Of a stretch of 64,000 nucleotides of DNA, positions 31,143 to 43,690 are shown piece by piece. Within the stretch, counting starts at the first letter, position 1. Every line of letters starts with the position of its first letter. The stretch lies in the NCBI GenBank assembly GCA_014898425.1, contig RCSZ01000004.1, positions 1,736,001-1,800,000 of the forward strand, in the 5' to 3' direction. Below the pieces are notes generated by a model. The model was given only the letters and a program-made list of their open reading frames with translations. It was not told the origin of the DNA and did no database searches. The position numbers and the translations under genes were made by a program. This DNA is from Botryotinia globosa. Its lineage: Eukaryota; Ascomycota; Leotiomycetes; Helotiales; Sclerotiniaceae.

Positions 31143-34100
31143 TTCGGATTCTTTTGCCAGTCTGGAGGTCTAGGAGGTTCGTTAACAGTTGGAATTATAC
31201 AAATTAATTGAGATTTGAGGAAGTTGTGTGGGAGTTTGAAGATTTTAGTGATGGGAAGGAGGGGGGGTGGAACGGGATCGCGGGTTTAAAGTGGAGTTGT
31301 AGAATGGATTAGACTTGTGAATGGAATGGAATGCTTTTGATATGAAATAGTAATGATTGGAAAAGAAAAGGGAAGGAGATCATCCTTTTCAAATTATGGC
31401 TTTTTAGCGAAGGGAAGCTCGGAGTTGAAAGGGAGTATGCTATTCATATATCCTAGGTGTCAAAGTTTTCAAGCTGGGAGATTCTAAGAAGGACTCAAGG
31501 AAGATTCGAATAGAGTTGAATTAATTTATTGATGGAATTAGACAATTAGACATAGCGGTGGGTTTAACCATGTGGGGAGAGAGGAAGTATGTTACCGATT
31601 AGCTGTCTTTTAGGATCCTCGTTTTGGTAGAAGGGGATGACAACATTGCTATGCTTGCAAGGCAGACAGACTTCTTGAATAGAATTATCGGAAGGATTTG
31701 AGGGATAGATATTGTCATTCTATATTCAATGGAAAAGGTCTACGAGGTTCAACACTCGGTCTTGTAGGTAAGAAAAATATGGAAGCTTTTCACGTGTTTA
31801 TTGTTTTACGCATTTATTGACAGGATCGAGGAGACGGATGGCTGGACCTATTACTGATATTCTCTCTAAAGTCGTAGATTATTTCAGAGCAGTATGTAAG
31901 GTTAGTGAATGTGCGAAAATAGTTGAATGAGAGAATTGGTGTCGTGAAGATATTCTCTGTTCATCGGTTAAATTGTATTCGAGTCTGATGCGGTTATCCC
32001 CAAGAGTACAGAAAATTCAACACGATTAAGTAGAATAATCCTTTGAGAATATTACATTTGGATACCTACATTAGATTGATTGATTTTGGCCAAAAATAAA
32101 TACTCCATAGATTTTGAATTCGCGATATTAACTATCTCATTTGATTTCGAATATTGGAAAGAGTGTACATTTTCGATGTCCTAATTTTTTCGTTCTGTCG
32201 AAGGTCGTACCATCCATCTATGATTGAATATGTCCACTTTGAGCACAAACTGTGAATAATTGTCGAAAAGTAAAAGTAAATATTTACTTGCACAATCTAA
32301 GTATCCAACGCCTTCTAGACCATATAATTTTACAGTACGCCGGTCGAACTGGTCCTATCACAGACGAGATCTATAGCCGACACTAAATCATGATCAAGAG
32401 AGGGGGAGGGATTGCCGGTATGGACGTTAGTTTAGCCTCAAATTTGTGGTTCAACGCCAGTCACACTGAAATCAAATACTTTCAAGCTTCCAGCTTCAGA
32501 TCGTGTTATGATATTCACCATACAAAAATATGATACAGGATATCCAGAAGTACTCAGGCGTCTACTTTTTTCAACCCCAGGTTCAAACAGATAAATATAC
32601 ACAGGGCTTCTCCCAGATCACATCATATCACATCATATCACATCATATCACATCTGAACAAATATCTCTATAGATACACGCACCTCTCAGCAAAATATCC
32701 CTCCCAACCTCCTACTCCTCTCTCTACCCTCCTCCTTCGCCTTCCTCACTCCTTCCTCCCTACCAACGCATAGCCCACACGTCCGAACAAAATCTGTATC
32801 CTCCAAGTCCTACTCTGCGAGATAATCGCAATCGAAACGGGATCTCAAATCTGGATTGAGCATATCCGTATGCTTGTTGTCCGTATGGAAACACTACTAC
32901 AACTGGTGTATCTGTATCCGGGCTCTTATACCAGTACACACTGCGCAGGCTACACAAGTTGCTAAGGCCTCCCAGGCTCAGGAGATAGATCACCAATGGT
33001 CGCATGAATTGTCGGGACACTTCCCGATTTCGATGTCTTTAGCAAATTTATTCTTCAATTATTCGATATCCGGATTCATGTTTTTGTTTTGATTGTTCTA
33101 TCTCTAATCAATAATTGCAAAAATTGCAATAATTCCCAAAATAAATGATTTGATATATCAAGCGATATTCACAAGTCCATTTTTGCAGTGTCCCGTCAAC
33201 CCGTACACCCACTGGTGGGTCCGCAGAGATGTGATTTAAGACATTGTGCACGACCGGAAGTTCAAGCTCAAGCTCAAACCCAAGGCTGATTTCAGCCCCA
33301 AGCAAGATATCACCCCTCCCATTATTTTTCATCGGAGCTTCATGTCCGGATGGAAATACTCGTTCTCCATAATTTATATCAATATGCTGGGTGGGATTTG
33401 CATGCGCGTATCCTTAACCATTATATTCGAATCTGGGATATACGTATAGTATGTATTTACTGGGGAATACGGGGCCATGGTATTGAGGAGGAGGATGGCT
33501 ACTCGTGTTTGTAGGATACTCAAAATGGAGATATCGTAGTGTTGAAGAAGTGGAGAAAATCGCGGCGAGGAGAGTACATGTCTCTGCGTTGATAGGATGG
33601 TTATACCGAAGTAGCTGGGAGAGAGGGTATGAGTCTATTGTCTGGCTTTACCTCGAGGTTTAGAGTGAGGTGGAAGTGACGGAATGGTAATATATTGGAT
33701 TAGGCAGTTCTCTGATGTTACAGCGAACAAACTTGTTCTTCTGGGTCAAGCACAATGATACTGGAGGTCCGGAATCTTCATCCGCAGGATGCCAATGTTG
33801 TTTTCAATCTATACTATTAAAGATATAGCTTGCGAACGAATTTTAACCGATGATGCTTCCCCTATCTTCATGCAAAGGACAAATGTGAATGCAACGAAAA
33901 CACCAAAAGATGCCAATGATACCCTATGAGACCCGGAGGTCTCATCAAACGTTCACACCACTTGTGATCAAGGTATTCTTTAGTCCAGACCGGCAGACTA
34001 GATAGAAGCTTCCAATATTTAAACGCAATTCAACATTAGAGATAGAAGCAACACATCAAGACATTCGAATGTTCCGATTGGATCCCGAATCCTAAAGCTC

Positions 34101-35119
34101 TTCATTGCCGGACTGCAATCCGAACTATTGGGAAATCCTGCTTGTGCTATGATTTGGAATTACAAATGTCACCACGCCCCCAAAAACGATATCAAATCTC
34201 GTGTTGCAAATTTGTTCATGCATGAGTCTCAAATATCATCTCATCATAAATGAGGCGTTAGTGTTTGTATTCCAAAGAAGAAAATCACCCCAGTTCATGC
34301 CCTCATTTACCGTGCATATCTCCTGCATTCAAAACTTTCTTTCGGAAATTCTCGAATCCTTCTAGAAAAGTCGGTAGGTATCTAGGCGCCACGACTTTAA
34401 TATGCAGGTAACGCTAAGCAAAAGTAGCTGCACGGAAAAATATTAATGTAAAAAGAAATTCGAATTTGATTTGATGGAACAGTGATATGCAGGTGGTCAG
34501 AATAATCAAACGCAACGAGAGATGAGATGACGAACTCCTTTACAATTTCCGTTTCAGATATTTCTATGCAGGAAATGGAAGGTTGAGGAAGGTGCCAGGT
34601 ATGGTGGTTTAAATGAATTGGAGATGACTTGCATACTACTTGTATGTATGCAGGTGAATGAGTTTCGAGAACTTTTCTCTTCTCGATTGTTCCTGCATGA
34701 GTCCGGCCACTGGGTGGAACTATATCCAATGAACATGGTAACAATATCTGAACCTCTTGCCTTATGAATATGCCAAGTTGTAGAGGCTCTATGCGGTGCT
34801 TGAATAACAAAAAGGTTATTGTCGGCGCTTGAAGTGATTTATCCTTTCTGATCGCCTTGCCAAGTACCCCGGAGTTGCGTTCGGCATTGCGGATATGAAC
34901 TCTATTGTATTGCCCACATTGAATCTTGGATCTGAACAAGAAAAGTACTATAGGACTGCCCCTCTCGATCTATCGAATCTCACAATTGGGACCTCATTGC
35001 CTGTGCGTGCGTGATAGGTGGTCATGTTGTATGGGGGAATGAGGCCTGTGCTAATTAGACTGTGTACGGATTTGGCTTTCGTAATGATGTTTGCCGCGGA
35101 GTATGCCCCCCTCGCCCCC

Positions 35120-35165
35120 CTATCTGTACTCGAACCCCTGGCCACCGCTGAGCTACTAGGCTACT
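35120..35165 (-). pseudogene. tRNA-like fragment with A-box and B-box
   Basis: On the minus strand a block TAGCTCAGCGGTGG, close to a Pol III A box, is followed within about ten bases by GGGGTTCGAGTAC, close to a B box. The anticodon arm that should lie between them is absent, so this is not a working tRNA. It could be a deleted tRNA copy or the head of a tRNA-derived SINE. Chance resemblance is also possible. Confidence 0.35.
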
Positions 35166-36500
35166 AGGCATAGGAGATTAAAGCGAAAACCCTTCTACCC
35201 GTTCTGTAGGCTTTTCATCGGAACGGATGGGTAGGAATAAGAGCCTAGAGGATACAAAGATGGATCATAGGAAAATTGTCAAAGTACCGAAGTTGGTTCG
35301 ACATGATGAGATCTTGTTCTTGCCGTTTTTATCTTTTACTCGGCAGCTCAATGTAACCATAGCTATATCGAGACTGTCGAGGGGAGATTGGTACGTTCGC
35401 CCTCGATCTTCTCCCCTCTCTATGCATCACTCTCCAAGCATCTTGCCATCGTGTTTTACCATTTTACTTTAAAAGTGGCATTAGATAAAGTGATGATATT
35501 TCCGGAAGACAACTGTTCCCAATGAGATCCACCCATCTAATCAGTCAGGTGGTTGAAATCAAATCAATGGAGTGATTTTTGGGTGCAGTAAAGAGTATAG
35601 AGTAGGGGTCGGTCAAGCAGGGTCTTGATAGTTTGGGAGACTAAAAGTGGTAACATCCGCAGGAAGCGGCAACTAAAAATTGAAATTGACAGGCACAAGA
35701 ACAAGAACAAGGGCTGTAGAGGGTAAAACAGTTGAGCTACTCTGAAATCCGTATAGTGTGCTCACTAACAAGGAAGATTAGACAGAAATTCTGGGACCCC
35801 ATTAACCTACATGATCTCTAATAGGAAATCCTATAGTCTTCTAATCGTCTAAATCTTCTAGAAGAACCTGCAATGGCACTCTGGAGGCATGTCGGGCTGA
35901 GATCCATCCTAGAACGTTGTGAACTTGTACAGTGCAGTGTACGGAGTATACAGATAATCACATCGTCGAATTGCAGTCTATACTTGCATGTATGAACTAA
36001 ATTCTAATAAGTGTCAAGTAGAGTATAGTATCTAAGATTCCAAGACTCAGGAACATCAAACTACCTCTCGTAGCTGAACCAGAAACATATGATACGCAAT
36101 GCGTAGTGCGTTGTGAATGAAGAAACCCTGAAGTATCAAGATATAACCATGAAAATGAGTTCAGTCCTTTCTTTTGATTCATCTCTAACCGTCCTCGAGC
36201 CATCTTCCGATAACTCTTTTTCCTGATATATAGTATATATACGGGGACACAAATGAGGATCATCAAGTTGTAGCCAATTAATATTGGAAGAAATCCACCT
36301 TTGACATGTTTCACAAATAAGGAAGATCATAGAGGTATGTTCCTGTACTTGTATCTAACAGTTCTAACTCCATCTCCCTCTTGTAACATGCCCGCAAGTA
36401 AATGTTCGGTTATTCGCCATCTCTTCCATCTATGATCCATTCCATCCCATCATTCCAAAAAATTCATCATTTCATCACATCACATCGAGTAGCTCCTGCA

Positions 36501-36544
36501 GAAGGAGAAGAAGGAGAAGAAGGAGAAGAAGGAGAAGAAGGAGA
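36501..36544. repeat. GAAGGAGAA purine repeat
   Basis: About five units of a 9-bp all-purine repeat. Confidence 0.9.
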
Positions 36545-37647
36545 CCTTGGAGACCCAGGGTGTATTAGAGTGCCCAAGTAAAATCCCAATTGCGGGACTA
36601 CCCATTCTTTAGCCATCGTATCGAAACACACACATACTTACTTACATCTTACATACTGACTTCCATATCCGTTTTCATGAACTTCCGAGATCAAGGCTTC
36701 TTGCATCACATAGTAAGTACATACTACCCACATAGTATGATAGTACTACCACATTGGTTTTACCTTATACTCTACTACAGATGCAAATCGATCAATATAT
36801 GCCACTCGATCATTGACAAGAAAGGATAAACTCCCTTCCCCCCCCTTCTCTAGCCCCCAAAGAACGCTCTTAAACTTGCCAGATCTGTGGCCATCTGTTC
36901 TGCATCTCAATATGTTGTGTATATCTTCAGATCTCAATACTTTATTCATCTGTTTTCTATAAATTCCTTTTCTCGTGGCGTACATGTTGTCTTGGATTAT
37001 ATTACCAGGTAGTATGTACGGTTTTACACTACTCTTGAATTCTTCCTTCCTGATTCGTAGATTTTCACTTGGTTTCTGCTCTGCCGCTCTGCCCGCCATA
37101 CACATCCATTTCGTAGCTGACGATCCTTCAGAAAATGAGATAGAAATATTCCGGCTTGGTGCATTGTGGTTCACAATCCACGATGCCCTAGAATTTTATT
37201 ACCTTATTTCTTTATTCACTACTGCATTATTGATCTAAATAAAGTATGCATGGGTAATATCAAGGTATCTAGATTCTAGACAGCTATCTAGGAAGAGCCA
37301 GAGAAGCCAAAGGGAGGATATGGAAGGAGTGAGAGGAGTGAGAGGAATGAGGATGATGAGGGTGATGAGGGTGATGAGGGTGATGAGAGAAGTTGAGAAA
37401 GTAGAGCAACCCCCTATCATAGACATGTTGTAATTAGACACCCACCGTGACCCGTGTAATTCTTCACCAAAAAGGCCAAAAAAGGGTCCGGATACTGTTA
37501 ACGAGGATCTACTCTGGATAAATATACTTGTCACTATGTAACTTGTAAAGAAAAAGAAAGCTCCTCTGCTATGCACGTAGGTAGTAAGTATATAATATGA
37601 TTCTCATCCCCAGTTTCTTGCATACAAATTTATTTACTCCATATTAC

Positions 37648-37697
37648 ATAGTATATAGTATATAGTATATAGTATATACTACTATATACTATATACT
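37648..37697. repeat. TAGTATA repeat turning into its own inverted copy
   Basis: About four TAGTATA units are followed by TATACTA units, so the left arm (AGTATATAGTATATAGT) is matched exactly by ACTATATACTATATACT on the right. The block can fold into a long AT hairpin or cruciform. Confidence 0.9.
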
Positions 37698-38184
37698 CCA
37701 TACTCCATACACAAAACGAGGACCACCTAGACCACACACCATCAAACGAGACAAGGGAAAGATTCCCTCCACCTCTCCCCCCCCCCTCGCCGCACACATA
37801 CAGATTAGATTAATAACCTTACCCAAAGCCCTACCGCATACCGACTTTCTAATAAATTATATTTCTTGAAATCTTCTTGGAATGCTCCATCTACAAACAA
37901 ACAAAACAAAACAAACTTTGATATTTCTTTAATTTAAGAACACGGGAAACCCATCCTCTGGGTGTCCATCACTCTGTCACATCTCCATATTAAATACTTC
38001 TGAAGGATAACCACAGACCACAAGAAGACCATAATACCTCGTTCTTCAATAATATCTTCAAACCTTCATCCACAAATCCACACCTCATCCTTTCTGCGCA
38101 ACAAGCCTTTTTTCATTGTCCCAAGATCCTCCCCCGAAAAACGTCCAAAGTCAAACACCAACACCAGGCGAGATACACACAAAC

Positions 38185-39512
38185 ATGGCGGAGAAGCCAG
38201 CGGTTCTCATCATCGGAGGTCTCGGGTACATAGGACGATTCCTCGCATTGCACATTCATAAAAACAATCTAGCATCTGAAGTTCGGATTGTGGATAAAGT
38301 GCTACCGCAACTAGCATGGCTGGCACCAGAGTTCGCGGAAGCTTGTTCGAACGATAAATTCATGCAAGCGGATGCCAGTAAAGAGCGTATGTTCATACAT
38401 CTTGAATCCTTCTATTTTGTCTCTCCATTGGTCTAACATTTTACGTCCTTTCTAGAATCACTACCGAGAATCTTCGATCGCGCCGATGGGAAGCAATGGG
38501 ATTACGTTTTCAACTGTGGGGGAGAGACAAGATATTCTCAAGAAGATGAGGTCTACAAGGTTCGCTCGTTGGCGCTGAGTATTGCGGTTGGGAAAGAAGC
38601 TGCGAAGAGGGGTGTCAAAGCTTTTGTAGAACTGAGCACGGGAATGGTATATAAATCAGATTCGACACCAAGTAAAGAAGGGGACAAATTGAAGCCTTGG
38701 AGTAAGATTGCGACTTTCAAACTACAGGCTGAAGAGGCACTGGCTAAGATTGAGGGGTAAGTTTGGATTTCTTATATGCGACTTTGCGTGGCTGAAAGGG
38801 ACACATGAGGGATGTTCAGGGAGGCCTTGCATTCTCTTTGCTACCTTTCATAACTAATCGACCATCTTCATTTAGATTAAACCTCATTATTGTTCGTTTG
38901 GCACACGTATACGGCGACTATGCTTCACAATTCGTTTCTACTGCCCTCACAATGGCACGCATCTATCAACATCTTGATGAGGAAATGAAATTTCTGTGGA
39001 CGAAGGATTTGCGCGTAAATACAGTAAATATAAACGATACTTGCAGAGCGCTTTGGGCGGTCGCAGAATGGTATGCTGTCTCTGAGAAGCCAAACTGGGA
39101 CGTCAAATCTATGGGCAACATTCCTACTTTTAATGTTGTGGACAAGGGGGAAACATCTCAAAGAACCATGGCCGAACTTATTGGTCAGATCTTTGGCATC
39201 AAAACTGGGTTCCAAGGACAACTCGTTAGCACTTTCGCAAAGATGAATTTGGATAGTGTTGTGGATGATATCAACGAAGAGGTCCTTGGTCCCTGGGCTG
39301 ATCTTCTCGAGGAGGCGGGTATCACACGACCAGGCCCTCTTACACCATTCATGGAGAAGGAATTGTTGAAGGATACCGATTTGAGCATGGACGGGAGCAG
39401 AATTGAGAAGGTAGTCGGGTTCAAGTATGAACACCCAAAAATTACAAAGGAATTGTTGCAGGGTATGATCGATAGTTATATCCGAATAGGCTGGTGGCCT
39501 GTTGCAAAATAG
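38185..39512 (+). CDS. NAD-dependent epimerase/dehydratase-like (atypical SDR) protein
   Basis: Three exons: 38185-38386, 38456-38756 and 38876-39512, giving 379 residues. The Rossmann motif is IIGGLGYIGRFLA at residues 9-21. Splicing joins ASKE to QSLPRIFDRAD and KIEG to LNLIIVRLAHVYGDY, both typical of extended SDRs. The fold suggests NAD(P) binding and action on a sugar-nucleotide or similar substrate, but the active site is unusual: where Y-x-x-x-K is expected the sequence reads I-A-T-F-K (residues 152-156), so the catalytic Tyr is missing at that spot. This may be a non-catalytic or divergent member, and I cannot name the substrate. The longer open frame upstream has no ATG before 38185, where the codon MAEKPAVLI begins. 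Confidence 0.85.
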
Positions 39513-41434
39513 ACACTCTACCTTCTCCTTCTCCTCACCCTCATTTTTCCATCTTTTCATCCTTCCCGTTCCATTTTCACAGGAATATAAGACAGGAGAA
39601 TGAAAAAGGGTTAGGCATACCATATTCAGATCATTGTCAATTACCAACCCTATCCCGGAACACCTCTGCTACTTAAACAGCACTCCTCTATCACCCAAAT
39701 CCTTGAAACGAAGTAACGATAAACGAGCAACGGACGCATGCGAAAACATACCCACGAAAAGTCAAAGTTAACAGATTGCTTCATACCCATTGTTCTATGT
39801 ATTCCTGCTCTCTTGTTTCCTGCGCCCGCCTGCCTTGTTATCTCCCTCTGCCCTCATTTGATGGCGAATGGAAAAGGATTATTCGACATTGATACCATCT
39901 TTGCATTTTCCTTGCGTTGTTTTTCTTCTTAGCTTTACCTTTCTTCGTTTCATTTTCCATTTATCTCGATTCATTTACTTGATGCTTTCAATTCTATTCA
40001 ATTCTAGAAAGTAGGACAGAGGAGAAAGATGACTTGTATCTGGACGTACTTATTATTCATTCATGTATATGTATACCAAAATATTTTACAGACAGAATCT
40101 TGTGCATTCGACTATCAAAACCTCTCTTGGCGAAGATGAAGGAGGTATCCTATCTACTCTTTGCATGGACTTCTTGTTTGTTTTTCTCTGACCTACGTAT
40201 TTTTCTTCCTTCGCTTCTCCTCTGATACTCGTCTCTTCGCATGACCGAACATATCATTCATAGTATATCACAATCCACCCACTCATGATTTCCGATTCGA
40301 TTCGCGCTGATGTAATGCAGGAAGTCCAAAGGAAGTGGATGCGCAAATTCGTTCACTGATTTCTTACACATTTCCTTCTTGACTGGTTTTCTGTCTATCT
40401 ACATCCTTTCTGCTATTTTTGTCTTATCTGCATCTCTATTTCTCTCTCTTCTCGCAACGCCAGATCAGAGTATCATATATAATAGCCCCAATAAAGTCCA
40501 CGTGTGCAAAAGCACCCGAAGATGGTCGATGGGATTGAAAGGAGAATATAAGGGGACTGTGTATTGATTGGAAGTGCAGAGTTTTATATTAATAGACAAA
40601 AAAATAAATCGGGTGTATATATTGTAGAGAAGAGTAAGAGGATGGGATGGAATGGGTTGGGTTGGGAAGAGACGAGGAGAGAAAAGACAAGGAGAGATAT
40701 ACATGACATACCTCCTACCTACTACATACATACTCTTCAAGTACTGGGAAATAATACAAGAGAAATAAATACACGAAATTAGAAAAAAAAACATACACAT
40801 AAAAATTGTCAATGTGGCGTTGGCTGTCTCTTTGGTACACAACTTCCTTTCTCTATTTACGGTATCGGTCAGTCATTCAGAGGTTTACTTCTCCCTTCTT
40901 CTCCTCCTCCTCCTTCTAGTTCCTCGCTCCTTGAAGTTGCGCTTGGATTTACACTCTGCGCTCTATCCTTTCGTTTTGATACCTATGCGTCTTCAAGCTT
41001 CCGAATACCTATGACCTCCAGGGCTCATCTCACCGTGCATATACACAGTATTAAACTAAACTCATTAAATGCATCACCATTTCATATCATTTCACTTTCC
41101 CTCAAAAAGGTCAGGACACTCGACTATAGATCACTACCAGTCCAATCAAATTCCCAGTCGGATTCTCATTCATTCATTCATTTATTCATTCTGTTAAAAA
41201 CGCCACTGGTGTCATATCATATCTTCATCTTCCATCTCCATCTTCTCAATCCAAATCCAAATCCAAATCCAAATCCAAATTCAAAATTACGCATCCCATC
41301 CAACAACCTACAAATAGGAAAGATGGTATTGACGATACGCAAATCACCCTTAAGATCTCTCGCAATATACCTAGAAATTTCTCCTGCTACCCAAAAACTC
41401 AAATTTGAATCGCTAAGCCATCGCTAAAATCATG
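39513..41434. other. Convergent 3' flanks of the SDR and ATG22 genes
   Basis: Both flanking genes end here, so no promoter is required. Content is pyrimidine-rich and AT-rich. A CCAAAT hexamer repeat lies at 41249-41281. Frames of 60-140 codons (39494-39676, 40465-40842, 41011-41427) are composition-driven and show no known motif. Confidence 0.6.
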
Positions 41435-43690
41435 TCATATATCATTTCTCCGTCTTCCTTCTCTCTCCTCATCGCAAAGACTAATTTCTCTGTCGTACCT
41501 TCCTCTCTCATCTTCACTGATACTCTCTGATGAACTATGTTCTTCATTCGCAATCTCGGCATCCTTAATTCTAAACCCCTCGATAATTTCCGCCAACCTT
41601 GCACCTTCTTCCTTACCCCGCTCTACATTAACAAAATAGATCAATGGAGCGGGCAATCCAACTAGAACCGCCAAAAACCAAAAGGCAGGTCTAATTTCGC
41701 CCGTTCCATCGACAATTGCTCCAACAATTGCGGGACCAAACACACTAGATCCTTTATCTGTAATAGCGTATAGAGCATAGAATGCTGCTTCGGATCCCGG
41801 GGGAATGAGTTCACCAAATAGGGAGCGACAATAACTACTTAAGCCACCGAGGACGAAACCGTAAATGAATCCGAGAGGATACATTTCCCAAGGTTGTTGA
41901 AGACCGATGACGTTCCATCGTTTGACAATAGGGAGAAACCCCAAGAGACCGTACAAGGGGATCAATTCGAATATGCATATACATGCAAGAATCGTTTGAT
42001 GGGGTTTCAGTTTGAGAGCGCGGGAAATAGCCGCCCATGAGAATGCACCTAAGACGCCTGCTGTAGTTGCGATGACATTAATGAGACCAAGTGCTTCGGG
42101 TGCCATGCGAAGTTGAGTTTTAGCATAGAGAACTGCTGTTCCTGAAACAGTTGCAATGGCATCGGAGAGGAGGAACCACGCTGCCAAGAAAAGAGTTATA
42201 TCTTTTAATCGTCGGGCGAGTTTTACGGTGCGGAAGAGAGATGACCAAGCGTAGATAGTATAAGCCCACCAACTTCTTGAGCCCTTTGAATTCCCATTAC
42301 CCGTGGGTGGTAATGGTGGTCCTGGTCTAGGTCGAAGCCATAACGCGGCAGGAATTGTGAACAAGAACCACCATAATCCTATGAAAAATAATACTAGTCG
42401 TAGGGAGAAGGTTGTACCTTTGAGCAACCATATAATGATAATAGATACGCATTGGAGAAAGAGACCTGCACTATAGCCGATCCCTATACCAGTCGAAGAA
42501 ATTTGGGTAGACAGTTGAAGCTCAATCGAAGTGGAATCTGTAGATGGCGGTAAAGGTTCTGTCACGTCAGGAGCTTCCGAAGGGGCCCTGTTGTGTGACA
42601 GGAGTGCACTTCTTTCATCATATACCTCAACCTCTGGCTCACTCAGGGAGTGTTCTGGAGGGTATTCATCGACAAAACTAGGATGCAGCTCTGGTGAAAA
42701 ATCCGGCGTGCCATATTGAGTTTTCGGATGATGTCGAACAAGTAGGGGGAGGAATGAGTTTAACAGCACAAAACTTGCCCCAAAGCAGGTATTTGAGATA
42801 ATTGCCCAGAGAGCCCCTAACAAGTAAACTTTCGGGACAACCGTTAGAAACAACATAGTCGTTATAGATCCGGCAAATGCAAACAATAACAGCAGTCGTT
42901 TGCGATAATTCCCATGATCTGCAGCACAGCTAATCGAAACTACCAATATCGCTTGGAAGAGAACACTGAGAGAGAAGCTATACATAGCAAAACTAGCAGT
43001 ATTTATCTGTAGTCCTCCAAGATAAATCACACATTGTGAATCTTTTGCATTTCCTGGATGTAAACCTGGTGGTAGATGTGTAGAGCTCGAACCGCATGGT
43101 TGTGTTGGATCTGAAAGTAGGACTCCATTCTCTCTTGCCAATTGTTCCAAAGTGATCGGGATGAAGGATCCTGAAATACATTTGTTAGCCTCAAGAAATG
43201 CATTTTCTAATAAGCTTAAAACCTAAACTTTTGTAATGAAATTCGAATATCTGAAGGTACAATGCCGTCATTGATAAGTTCACAAGGCAAGGCTGACAAT
43301 GCTGCCCCCTTAACCTCGATGGATAGGTCTCATCGAATTGCCAACAACTTGACCATTCTGCTTCAATAATGCAGATACAAGATTAAAGAAAAATACCTCA
43401 GACGTACCAATACCACAAATGACGAAAACCTCCGCAGCAAATCCGTAGGCGTACCATCCCGACAACTCTTTCCGACTCGTCAATCGTGTATCCTCACCCG
43501 CATACTGGGCAGGAACATCTCTATGTGCAGAACCAATATCGGGGCCCATACTATCGTGATCAGCGGAACTCGATCTCTCGTCATCTGCTTCAAAAGATGA
43601 AGAGTAAGATCTGTAAGATATTTTTGTACTATTTGAAGGAGCGCGTTCTGGTTCGGGGCGAAGCTGGGGTTCGCTGATGCGAGGGACCAT
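41435..43690 (-). CDS. ATG22: Atg22-type vacuolar amino acid effluxer
   Basis: Two exons on the minus strand: 43690-43408 and 43170-41435 (donor GTACGT, acceptor TTCAG; intron 237 nt), giving 672 residues. A hydrophilic N-terminal ~80 residues lead into the family hallmark [18 protein letters not shown], which splicing continues as [19 protein letters not shown]. About twelve hydrophobic segments follow, with a long acidic cytosolic loop in the middle ([20 protein letters not shown] onwards) and the conserved [20 protein letters not shown] near the C-terminus. Family knowledge: yeast Atg22 is a major-facilitator-like protein that, with Avt3 and Avt4, exports amino acids from the vacuole after autophagic breakdown. 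The Met chosen is the first in the frame; a shorter start is possible. Confidence 0.93.

Larger units (their letters stand above)
31143..38184. other. Seven-kb gene-poor region
   Basis: No protein gene could be supported. The longest frame (34397-34939, minus, 180 codons) has no motif or domain look, and shorter ones at 32760-33020 and 36746-37174 are equally anonymous. The region holds several simple repeats: a 10-bp ATCACATCAT repeat (32617-32655), a GAAGGAGAA repeat (36501-36544), a GATGAGGGT repeat (37354-37387), a TAGTATA palindrome (37648-37697), and a tRNA-like fragment on the minus strand near 35120-35165. Degraded transposon remains or a non-coding transcript are possible but not shown. 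Confidence 0.6.

Noticed and set aside
34397..34939. 180-codon minus-strand open frame in the 7-kb gene-poor region
   Set aside because: No domain, no signal peptide, no compositional sign of coding, and no plausible splice partners. It looks like a chance frame.
38925..39647. 240-codon minus-strand frame opposite the SDR gene
   Set aside because: Shadow of the real plus-strand gene, whose spliced protein has a clear Rossmann fold.
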